Origin: Chara braunii
Lineage: Eukaryota; Streptophyta; Charophyceae; Charales; Characeae
Length of the DNA: 23,955 bases
Assembly (NCBI GenBank): GCA_003427395.1
Contig: BFEA01000172.1
Coordinates: 1,604,348-1,628,302, forward strand
Reading direction: 5' to 3'
In this document: piece after piece, positions 1-6,946 of the stretch
How the letters are laid out: each line of letters begins with the position of its first letter
Position numbering within the stretch: position 1 is the stretch's first letter
Notes under the pieces: model-generated
Database searches by the model: none
What the model saw: only the letters and a program-made list of their open reading frames with translations
What the model was told of the DNA's origin: nothing
Made by a program: the position numbers and the translations under genes

Positions 1-64
<64 letters not shown>
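1..64. repeat. (CA)n microsatellite
   Basis: Uninterrupted CA dinucleotide run that continues off the left edge. It lies in the intron that follows PAP exon 2, which is transcribed on the minus strand. Confidence 0.97.
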
Positions 65-66
<2 letters not shown>

Positions 67-98
67 ATCATGGAGGCAGAATCAAAGAAAAACTACAC

Positions 99-102
<4 letters not shown>

Positions 103-135
<33 letters not shown>
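103..135. repeat. (GA)n microsatellite in PAP intron 2
   Basis: GA run starting 18 nt downstream, in the gene's sense, of the exon 2 splice donor. In the minus-strand transcript it reads (CU)n. Confidence 0.95.
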
Positions 136-139
<4 letters not shown>

Positions 140-153
140 TGGCACCAACTGAC

Positions 154-463
154 CTAATAGACCGAACTTGATGGGCTGGTTGGCCCCGAGCGGCGGTGGC
201 ATGGTGAAACTCAACTCCTTTCCCATCTTGGCACATCTGTAGTAGTATTTCTGATGGGGTTGCAGCGGATATTCAACGCCGAGAACAACATGATGGATCA
301 GTCCTGATTTGTAGTTGATGAATCTGTACTGTAAGCTGAAGCCTATGGCCTGCCACGTGTACTTTCCCGATTCCGTACCCCACTCTACAGCAGAAGGCAC
401 TCCGTAATCGCTCGTCGTAAAGGATACCATCATCTGATTCGGTCCAAAATAGCTCACGTGGAC
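154..463 (-). CDS. Purple acid phosphatase, exon 2 (N-terminal fibronectin-like domain)
   Basis: This exon encodes the N-terminal beta-sandwich domain of a plant purple acid phosphatase, a secreted metallophosphoesterase that releases phosphate from organic esters. Family signatures in order: VHVSYFGPNQMMVSF at the start, AVEWGTESGKYT, YRFINYKSGLIHHVVLG, YYYRCAKMGKELSF, then PIKFGLLG. In the plant family this last part runs on into GDLGQT, the first metal-binding motif. The minus-strand donor after ...CTATTAG is GTCAGT at 153-152, leaving phase 1, so the next exon should begin by completing the G codon and continue with DLGQ. The acceptor is CCTGCAG just before 463, phase 0. Length is 310 nt. 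The metal-ligand exons are off the left edge, so catalytic competence cannot be judged. Reading past the donor gives only simple-sequence peptide. Nearest plant types are those with a short N-terminus, the PAP18/20/21/22 group (from memory). Confidence 0.87.
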
Positions 464-860
464 CTGCAGGCATGCACGGACCACCAAGAATCAGGACGGG
501 CGTGGCAGTCAGATGCAAGTTCAAAACTTTGGACCTGGTCTAGAAAGAAATCGCATACGGATGGACCAGGATGGAACTGAAGTCCAAAATAGCTCGCGTG
601 GACATGCAGACACGGATGCACCACCAAGAATCAGGACGGACGTGGCAGTCAGATGCAAGTACAGAACTTTGCACCTGGTCTAGAAAGAAATTCAGCACGG
701 ATGCACCTGGTTGCAACTGAAGGCCCAAAAATAGGACAGACGGACGAACGAATGAACCAGGCAGACATACAGAGGACCTGGTCTACATTTTGGACCTGGT
801 CTAGAAACACGGAGGACGGATAGGCCTGGTCCCAATAGGGCCCAAAAAAATACGTTGCCT
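442..860. repeat. Tandem repeat of about 140 bp overlapping the PAP exon 2 acceptor
   Basis: Units start at 442, 582 and 722 with GTCCAAAATAGCTC or GCCCAAAAATAGG. The first two are about 85 percent identical by eye along their whole length (shared CACCAAGAATCAGGACGG and CCTGGTCTAGAAAGAAAT). The third is more diverged, and a further partial unit begins near 839. The first 22 bases of unit 1 are PAP coding sequence. Confidence 0.85.
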
Positions 861-1017
861 GCAGAGCCAAGGAATCGAAAAAAACAGGACCTGGCAGACA
901 GATACCCAGGTTAAAAAATTTGGACCCGGGTTTCCAGAAGAGCCGAAGCTCATTAATGATCCCACAGCAATTTTTGCACTGGATTGATTTTTCGTAGGGG
1001 TGTATTCCCCGGCGCAA

Positions 1018-1183
1018 GGGCCCACTACGGTAGCACAGAGGATTGAACTTAACGCCTGAATGTGGACGTGTTTGTGGTGAGTTGCAGAAAATCTCAAATG
1101 ATCTGCTTTTTCTGCATCTCTGCATGAAACACATCCAGATTCAAGCGCTTAATCCAATCCTCTTTGCTAGCGGGACCAGGCCC
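1018..1183. mobile_element. Fold-back/MITE-like palindrome, family 1 copy 1
   Basis: The two halves are inverted copies. The left half reads CAGAGGATTGAACTTAACGC then CCTGAATGTGGACGTGTTT. The reverse complement of the right half reads AAAGAGGATTGGATTAAGCG then CTTGAATCTGGATGTGTTT. The arms meet at about 1090 around TGCAGAAAA. There is no coding capacity. Structure and copy number suggest a non-autonomous DNA element, but I found no clear target duplication. Confidence 0.75.
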
Positions 1184-1295
1184 ACGGAGCCCTGCTTTCC
1201 AATTCCGCTCATGGTAATGAAAGTGCTGACTGATCTCCGGGCAAAAAAAAAAAAAAGAAAAAAAAAAAGGACCCGATCTGGAAACAATTAAGGGG

Positions 1296-1296
1296 A

Positions 1297-1340
<44 letters not shown>
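1296..1340. repeat. (ATA/TAA)n microsatellite
   Basis: Perfect trinucleotide run of about 15 units in PAP intron 1. Confidence 0.95.
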
Positions 1341-1390
1341 GGACACGGACCTGCTCACGCCACCAAGGTCGACGTGAATATGACCTGGCA

Positions 1391-1526
1391 CCGACGGGCT
1401 TTCCTTCTTCCCCCGAATACAACGTATCTGGTCATTTTAATAGCTGTATCTAGACTGAAAGATGCCTCAAATACAGCTATAATGACCGTCTACGTTGTAT
1501 TCGAGGGAAGAAGGTAGCTCCGTTGG
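1391..1526. repeat. Long near-perfect hairpin
   Basis: The left arm 1403-1449 and right arm 1471-1514 are inverted copies: CCTTCTTCCCCCGAATACAA against the complement of TTGTATTCGAGGGAAGAAGG, and TAATAGCTGTAT against ATACAGCTAT. About 38 of 44 pairs are intact, with a loop of about 21 nt. Weaker pairing extends to 1391 and 1526. It could be a MITE, or a hairpin RNA if transcribed. Confidence 0.8.
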
Positions 1527-1580
1527 TACACCCATGAATTGTTGAAATACAGACCCAAGTTCGAATCCAATACACATTCA
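1508..1580 (+). ncRNA. tRNA-like segment (possible SINE head or tRNA relic)
   Basis: TAGCTCCGTTGG at 1515-1526 matches the pol III A box (consensus TRGCNNAGTNGG). AAGTTCGAATCC at 1557-1568 matches the B box. Their spacing equals that of a normal tRNA (position 8 to position 53). At tRNA spacing, T33 is followed by GTT at the anticodon. The acceptor and T stems do not pair, so it is not a functional tRNA. An A/T-rich tract follows from about 1590. It overlaps the right flank of the preceding hairpin. Confidence 0.35.
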
Positions 1581-2165
1581 GATGAACAGAATAAAATAAT
1601 AATTCCTCTTTTTTTTTTTAATAATTATAAATAAATTACCTCAGGCCGATCAAAAAAAAAAAAAAAACTGACATAGTCCACGTGTACCTTATCAATCAAA
1701 ATTAACGTGTTCAGATCCATGTGGACTGACTTGAATATTCAGGGACGTCCACATGGACCTCATCCCAAAAAGCATGTTCCCATTTTTTTTTTTTTTTTTT
1801 TTTTTTTTTGGGTCCCGCATTTATTTACCTGATCCAGAATGGTTATTCCAGCCAGCATTTATTCATTGATTTTTGTATATTTACTTTTAGTGACGAAACC
1901 GACCCAGCGAACTTATTGTTTATTAATTTGCGTATTGCCCTATTTAATGTTTATCTTTCTGTTTACTACAACGGTTATTATTCATCCAAAGTAATTCACT
2001 CAGGTGACTCCGCATTTAAAATAATAATAATAATAAATTAAAAAAACACTTTGTCCGTCATGCACATACGACCATGATATAATCAACAGACAGATAAACA
2101 CACCAAAACAAAAAAAACAAATCAGCACACAAAGTAGTTGCTACAAGAAGCGAAACGCAAACATA

Positions 2166-2199
<34 letters not shown>

Positions 2200-2775
2200 G
2201 GAGACACGACAAAGCCCGGTGCTTTTCCCTTTCCGTAAGCCTCGCTCCAGCGGCTCCACCACTCACCAATTGTGCAAAATGAGAGTGAATCTTTCGCTAG
2301 AACATGGAAAGATACACCGCCATAACTTTTGCCTTTCATGCATGTGCTTATTGGTGGAGCTAGGCCTACCAGTGGTATAAAATCGCGCTACCCCCTATTT
2401 TGGAGGAAGAGGGTAAGTTTTTCGCCGGCAACCCCCTCCCCTTCTGCACCTCTCCCCCCCCCCCCCCCCGCCCCTGCTTCCCTTACCCCTGCCTTCTCCT
2501 CCAAGGGAAAAAAAAACACGTCAATTCTTGTCCGAAAATTAAACATTAATCAATCCGATTAAAATTTAAAACAAAACAAAAAAAAAATCCTTGTTCCCAT
2601 GTGGCAATCCATTTAAACACTACGGATTTTGATTCGTATTTGTATTTTTTCTATTTTCTTTTTTTTTTTTTTGGTGGGGGGGGGAGAAGGAATCCAGGGG
2701 GCGAATTGAATCTGAATTGAATTTGCAACTGCCTTCCGTTTTTTTGTCTGTGTTTTTTCTAAGCCCCCGGAGCGA

Positions 2776-2960
2776 GGTCCCATTAGCAAAGAGGATTGGA
2801 AAAAAAAAAAAAAAAAAAAAAAGGATTGGGCTTAACGCCTGAATCTGGACGTGTTTGTGGAGAGGTGCAGAAAATCGCAATTGATCTGCTTTTTCTGCAT
2901 CTCTACGTAAAAACCATCCAGATTCATGAGCTGAATCTAATCCTCTTCGCCAGTGGGAAA
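2776..2960. mobile_element. Fold-back/MITE-like palindrome, family 1 copy 2, with poly(A) insertion
   Basis: Same family as 1018-1183: GTCCCATTAGCAAAGAGGAT at the left, AACGCCTGAATCTGGACGTG next, TGCAGAAAATCG near the centre, then the inverted right arm ending near CAGTGGGAAA. A run of about 23 A at 2800-2822 sits in the left arm between two copies of AGGATTGG. Confidence 0.75.
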
Positions 2961-3040
2961 TCGCCCCCGTCCCGGGAAACTGAAGGGAAAAGAATGAAAA
3001 CAATTAACCAAAAATAAAAGAACAAGAAACAGTGCATCGC

Positions 3041-3155
3041 GTCCCTTCGCATGAGATCCGTTAAAATTGGAATTGGACCGATGTAGAGAAAGAAGATTGA
3101 TTAGCATGGGCCCTGCGCAATTAAGGACGACATGCATAAATCGAGAAATGATCCC
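3041..3155 (+). pseudogene. U6 snRNA-derived pseudogene (degenerate, near full length)
   Basis: It begins GTCCCTTCG like the plant U6 5' stem-loop, then ATCCGTTAAAATTGG, GATTAGCATGG, CCCTGCGCAA and ATAAATCGAGAAATGATCC, in U6 order. Breaks: the 5' stem partner GGGGAC is lost, ACAGAGA has become TGTAGAGAA, and several 2-7 nt insertions are scattered through it. It is followed by A-rich AAAAAAATAATAATAATAAT. It lies antisense in PAP intron 1. No TATA box or plant USE element was seen upstream. Confidence 0.75.
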
Positions 3156-3402
3156 AAAAAAATAATAATAATAATAATAACAATAAGGATAAAATATGGG
3201 GCATCAGGACGAGGCTCTACCGTCACCATAGGCAAACGAAGGGATGAGAATGAAAAAAATAAAAACAAACACAAGCAGACAAAAAAAAAAAAGGAGTGGA
3301 AGGTGTAGGGGGGGGAGTGGGGGGGAGTACAATAAAAGGAGAAATGCTGAATGGCACAAAAAAGAAGAGAGCAGACGAGGAGAGCGAGAAACGACAGAGA
3401 CG

Positions 3403-3408
<6 letters not shown>

Positions 3409-3461
<53 letters not shown>
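3409..3461. repeat. (GA)n microsatellite 3 nt inside PAP intron 1
   Basis: GA dinucleotides on the plus strand, read as (CU)n in the PAP pre-mRNA, starting three bases after the exon 1 donor junction. Confidence 0.95.
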
Positions 3462-3462
<1 letters not shown>

Positions 3463-3464
3463 AC

Positions 3465-3677
3465 CTGCTCTGGAACGTTAGGTCGTCGTCGGCCAAATTC
3501 ATCGATTTCTATTCCGTAGGTGACTGGGACAAGTGGACGAGCGGAAGGGCGTCTGTACCGGTCCACCTCGTCGATGGCATACTCCACTGCGCGCTGAGTC
3601 CGAAAGAACACCATTAGCGCAAAGAATGCTGTGAGCACCCCGAGGAGACTGGACAATATTGCAACTCTCCGAGTCCT

Positions 3678-3680
<3 letters not shown>
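3465..3680 (-). CDS. Purple acid phosphatase, exon 1 (signal anchor and linker)
   Basis: ATG at 3680 opens a 72-codon stretch: MRTRR, then a hydrophobic segment at about residues 7-27 (VAILSSLLGVLTAFFALMVF), then a basic/acidic linker containing YRRPSARP, ending in PNVPEQ. Joined to exon 2 this gives PNVPEQ|VHVSYFGP, which matches the family's usual proline-rich lead-in ending PQQVHIS. The PAP assignment rests on this match, the phase-0 fit and the shared strand. The hydrophobic segment with flanking arginines predicts a signal peptide or a type II membrane anchor, so the mature enzyme would face the ER lumen, wall or vacuole. The start is the first ATG after a long GA leader; the frame stays open upstream only because (GA)n encodes an Arg/Glu repeat. 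Alternative: an unrelated single-pass protein whose exon merely fits. Confidence 0.75.
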
Positions 3681-3724
<44 letters not shown>

Positions 3725-3751
3725 CCGTGCCTACCTTTCTCCTTTGAGAGT

Positions 3752-3795
<44 letters not shown>

Positions 3796-3796
3796 N

Positions 3797-3876
<80 letters not shown>

Positions 3877-3890
3877 CTCGCTCTATACAT
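3681..3890 (-). promoter_or_regulatory. GA-rich 5' leader / core promoter of the PAP gene
   Basis: In the gene's sense this is (GA)n at 3873-3755, a 34-nt unique spacer, then (GA)n at 3720-3682 ending two bases before the ATG. GA tracts are common in plant 5' leaders and bind BBR/BPC proteins (established). The only TATA-like string upstream is a weak TGTATGTATAGA at about 3893-3882. The single N at 3796 marks an unresolved repeat length. Confidence 0.45.
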
Positions 3891-4568
3891 ACACGACTCG
3901 CAAGCTCGTTCCGTCAATCGACCCTTAAGGGCAAATCCCCAATTACGCGTCTGGGATGTATCTGACCGTAGTCGCGCCCAGATTCAATCAAGAACGTCAT
4001 ATAATGCGAGGAAATCCTCGCAAGCGCGTTCCGAATTGTGATGCGTCTTCAATGTATTCAACCCATCTTTCAATCTAACGGACGACTACGAATTGTGATG
4101 CGTCTTCAATGTATTCTTCCGAAATTGCGTCCAGATTCACCACTCAAGATTCCGTATTCTCAAACTTGGAATCCTCGCAACGGCCCACGTTCACTCAACA
4201 ACGTCATATAATAATACGTTCGATCGTCGCTCACATGGAAAAAAGCGCAGTAAGCGACGCATCGCCTGCGAATTGTTTCCAGCAATCTAAAAAAAAAAAT
4301 TCTGCTGCTTTTTTTTTTTTTTTTTCCCCACCCAATCAATCTATATACCAGCCAGCGACTCGGCGAAGATCATTCCATGTATAAGAAAATATAAAATCTA
4401 TATATGTATCATATAAAATCGTCCCATCAATCGAGAAACAGAGACCGATAAGAAAGAAAGACGATGTGATGATCTTTTATGCAGTGATACTTCTCTGGTA
4501 CTTCGTTTTGCGCGATGAATCCAAATTCGAAAACAATTCCACAGCTCTTCAAGATCATCCGTACTCCC
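3881..4568. other. Upstream region of the PAP gene with short duplications, no gene seen
   Basis: It contains a 57-bp-period duplication of CGAATTGTGATGCGTCTTCA (4032 and 4089), repeated CCAGATTCA, AACGTCATATAAT and CCTCGCAA phrases at 3980-4220, and a T run at 4311-4325. The open stretches found here have simple or biased composition. Confidence 0.6.
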
Positions 4569-4670
4569 GATCAGACACTCCACCTTATCCGATCAGATCC
4601 CGATCAGACACTCCACCTTATCCGATCAGATCCCGATCAGACACTCCACCTTATCCGATCAGTTCCCGAT
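4569..4670. repeat. 33-bp minisatellite, three units
   Basis: CAGACACTCCACCTTATCCG begins at 4572, 4605 and 4638, with only one difference near the end of unit 3. The period is a multiple of three, so one frame reads an 11-residue repeat (RSDTPPYPIRS), but nothing else supports coding. Confidence 0.95.
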
Positions 4671-4684
4671 CAGATCTCGATGAC

Positions 4685-5035
4685 GACGGCGATGGCGACT
4701 ATGACGATGGTGCCACGTGTCTTTACCTCAAGCTCCGTACGATCATCGCTACCAGTCCATCTCCCATGAGATATCGACTCAGATCTTGATTGACGATGAT
4801 GATGATGACGATGACGATGGCAACGATGAGGACGGCGATGGCGAGGTATAACGACGGCGATGGCGACGATGACGATGGTGCCACGTGTCGTTACCTCCAG
4901 CTCCGTAAGATCATCGCTACCAGTCTGTGTCCGACCAGCTCCTGACGATGATGATAATGATGGCCACGATGACGGCGATGATGATGATGGAGATGATGGT
5001 GATGATGGCGATGGCTCCACGTGTCGTTCCCACCG
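4685..5035. repeat. GATGAC-rich minisatellite carrying three G-boxes
   Basis: Units of 168 and 137 bp. GACGGCGATGGCGAC starts at 4685 and 4853. Each unit has (GAT/GAC)n followed by CCACGTGTC or CCACGTGTS, with CCACGTGT at 4713, 4881 and 5018, and the first two units share AGCTCCGTA.GATCATCGCTA. CACGTG is the plant G-box/ABRE core (established). The tract lies 1.0-1.4 kb upstream of the PAP start. Confidence 0.8.
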
Positions 5036-5104
5036 TTCGCGAGAGACACAGGTCGGGGACATCTAGGGACTCCCTACTTCTCATTCTTCGCGCTATGGCC
5101 GTCC

Positions 5105-5445
5105 CTTAGCTTTCTCGCGCTTTTCCTTCCGTTGGGCTCTCCCGCGCTTTTCCTTCCGGGGCTTTCCCGCGCTTTTCCTCAGCCATAAATCGCATCTTTA
5201 CTAGTATTGCTAGTCACTCACAACGCAACACACTCCACTGAGAGCACTCGAAGGCATACATGATGACACTCGGGGCTTCCCCGCGCTTTTCCTTCCGCAG
5301 GGCTTTCCCGCGCTTTTCCCTCCGTAGGGGCTTTCCCGCGCTTGTCCTTAGCCATAAATCTCCCCTCATTGGTAGTCATTCAAAACCCAACACATCTCCA
5401 CCGACAGCACTCGAATCGAAGGCATACATGACACTCGCACTTCCC
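5105..5445. repeat. CGCGCTTTTCC array in a higher-order duplication
   Basis: At least six copies of GGGCTTTCCCGCGCTTTTCC (variants at about 5107-5180 and 5272-5348) alternate with a second block, CCATAAATC...TAGTCA...CACTCGAAGGCATACATGA (5183-5270 and 5351-5440). This makes a higher-order unit of about 165 bp. A third partial copy of the second block flanks the U6 retrocopy. Confidence 0.85.
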
Positions 5446-5572
5446 TGCATGTATCTGACCGTAATTCCGGCCCGTTCTGGGTGTACTTGATCGCAATCGC
5501 GTCCACAGGGGAGTGAAAGAAGTTTAGTGTTTATTCCGACACGTCGGTTGTTAGTCGATCGATCAAAACCCA

Positions 5573-5687
5573 ACATCCGTTAAAATTGGAACGATACAGA
5601 GAGGGAAGATTAGCATGACCCTTGCGCAAGTATGACACTCATAAATCGAGAAATGGTCCAATTATAGGAAGGAAAAAAAAAAAAAAA
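5573..5687 (+). pseudogene. 5'-truncated U6 snRNA retrocopy with poly(A) tail
   Basis: ACATCCGTTAAAATTGGAAC, GATACAGAGA, AGATTAGCATG, CTTGCGCAAG, ATGACAC and AAATCGAGAAATGGTCC follow the plant U6 in order. It lacks the first 15-20 nt (the GTCCCTTCGGGG stem-loop) and has GGG inserted after ACAGAGA. A 12-nt non-U6 stretch and 15 A follow. AACATC occurs at both junctions (5572 and 5686), although ACATC is also U6 sequence. The flanks match an uninterrupted repeat block near 5390, so this is an insertion. No plant U6 promoter elements were seen. Confidence 0.8.
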
Positions 5688-5699
5688 CATCTCCACCGT

Positions 5700-6034
5700 C
5701 AGAAGCACGCCGGTCCCTTTTTTTTTTTTTTTTAATATTTTGTCAGCCGTTTCTCACTGATGTGGAATGGCATCTGTAGACTGCGGGCCCTCTGTCGTGG
5801 TTCCGTTTCTTTCACTCTTGATTATGGGTCTCGCTCCACTACATAACACTCTACATGCGTCTGGACTCTTTGTGGCCCACATACATTCCAACTGATGAAC
5901 TCGTCCGAATGCACCACGGTGCAGAAAACGTCCAAATGCATGTAGAGTGTGTGTACTGGAGCGAATGCCTATATTTGGATTGTTCCTTCGTATCTGTTGG
6001 CAGTGTCGAAATCTTCTTTTTTTTTGTGGTTGAA

Positions 6035-6037
<3 letters not shown>
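5700..6037. other. Intergenic stretch containing a short inverted repeat
   Basis: A T run lies at 5718-5733. Arms at 5831-5866 and 5930-5964 are inverted copies (TCGCTCCACTACA against TGTACTGGAGCGA; CACTCTACATGCG against CATGTAGAGTG). It is MITE-like. No gene was seen. Confidence 0.6.
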
Positions 6038-6099
<62 letters not shown>

Positions 6100-6469
6100 C
6101 TTTCTTTCTATATTCTTCTCTCAACTTCTGTTTCTGTATCTTCCACTACCTACTCCTAAGACTATCTAGAGGGGACCCCTGCAAGCATTGTTCTCCTCTC
6201 TCTGTGAAGGGGAGATTTCATGTTGCCCCTTGCCCCTAATGGTTAGGGTATAGGGTTGGGGCCGCCAGTGGGGTTCCGGCTAACACAAAGACCGAGACCT
6301 GCCAGTAGCTGCGCCTCCCTTTCTCATCGTCCCCCACCCTTCATCGAGTAGCAGCAGAGGCTATGGCCAACACTCTCCCACACACCACACACAACCCACG
6401 CGGGCTCACACTCACACCATGTTGGTCATAGACCCCGCTAATACCGATCAGGAGTATCCAGAGGACTAT
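6038..6469 (-). mobile_element. Poly(A)-tailed element, left copy, minus orientation
   Basis: In the minus sense it starts ATAGTCCTCTGGATACTCCT, continues GTATTAGCGGGGTCTATGAC, CATAGCCTCTGCTGCTACTC and GCTTGCAGGGGTCCCCTCTA, and ends AGAAGAATATAG followed by an A-rich stretch and a 62-nt A run (T at 6038-6099). It is about 370 nt without coding capacity. It could be a SINE-like retroposon, or one long terminal inverted repeat of a DNA element. Confidence 0.65.
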
Positions 6470-6946
6470 CCCTACAAGTGAGGTTTGGTTTAATCAAGAA
6501 ATGGTTTGGTTACCTCCTCCTTTTCTTTACCTCTTTGCCCTTTGGCTGCGTGCAAGTGGGACCTTGTGACACGCGGGTCTTTCTTCGCCTTTGGGCTCCG
6601 ATACTCTGTGTGACGATATGGAGGGCCAGATCCCACTACCAACGAGGGTTGGATTAGGCACCTGAATCTGGATGTGTTTTATCCAGAGATGCAGAAAACA
6701 CATCGCTCACAATTTTCTGCACCTTTCCACAAACACGGCCGGATTCAGTTTGTTTATCCAATCCTCCGTGCTAGTGGGATCTTTTTTCTTTTTTCTTTTA
6801 CACCACCACTACCTCCGGCCCTGTATTTGCCGAGCCTGATTTTCACTGGGCACCGAGTTTTGCCGAGCCGGGGCAGGTTTTTTTTTTTTTTTTTTTTCAA
6901 TTCAAATTGCTTCGGCCTGCGGCGCACTTAGCGCCAACCGACTGTC
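6470..6946. other. Spacer between the inverted copies, holding a fold-back element
   Basis: Apart from the family 1 palindrome at 6629-6781, it has a T run at 6880-6897 and no gene that I can support. Confidence 0.5.
6629..6781. mobile_element. Fold-back/MITE-like palindrome, family 1 copy 3
   Basis: Perfect 10-bp ends GATCCCACTA and TAGTGGGATC. Inside are GGATTAGGCACCTGAATCTG and GATGTGTTTT on the left, mirrored by AACACGGCCGGATTCAG and TATCCAATCC on the right, with TGCAGAAAA and TTTTCTGCA facing each other near the centre. This copy best shows the termini. Confidence 0.8.

Larger units (their letters stand above)
464..3464 (-). other. PAP intron 1 (3,001 nt), loaded with repeats
   Basis: Inferred GT-AG intron between the two PAP exons. 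The donor is CAG|GTGCTC at 3464 and the acceptor TGCCTGCAG ends at 464; both junctions are phase 0. It contains a 140-bp tandem repeat, two fold-back elements, a hairpin with a tRNA-like segment, a degenerate U6 copy, an ATA/TAA tract at about 1296-1340, A/T runs near 1246-1268, 1652-1667, 1783-1809 and 2179-2199, a C run at about 2454-2469, and (GA)n beside the donor. From 1680 to 2770 there is A/T-rich sequence with no recognisable gene. A shorter inverted pair (GTCCATGTGGAC type) lies near 1718-1760. Confidence 0.7.

Noticed and set aside
1508-1580. A real tRNA-Asn gene
   Set aside because: Box spacing and a GTT anticodon position fit, but the acceptor, anticodon and T stems do not pair.
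2376-2382. TATAAAA as a promoter on the plus strand
   Set aside because: It lies in the PAP intron with no supported transcript or coding sequence downstream.
3204-3917. Long minus-strand open frames with Arg-Glu or Ser-Leu repeats
   Set aside because: These are (GA)n/(CT)n microsatellites read in frame. Only the 72 codons from the ATG at 3680 are kept as PAP exon 1.
4466-5066. Open frames through the 33-bp and GAT/GAC repeats
   Set aside because: They are open on both strands because of repeat periods divisible by three and biased composition; there is no domain or start context.
3041-5687. Functional U6 snRNA genes
   Set aside because: Both copies have insertions near the ACAGAGA box and a damaged or missing 5' stem-loop. 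No plant USE or TATA at proper spacing was seen, and the second has a poly(A) tail in place of a pol III T terminator.
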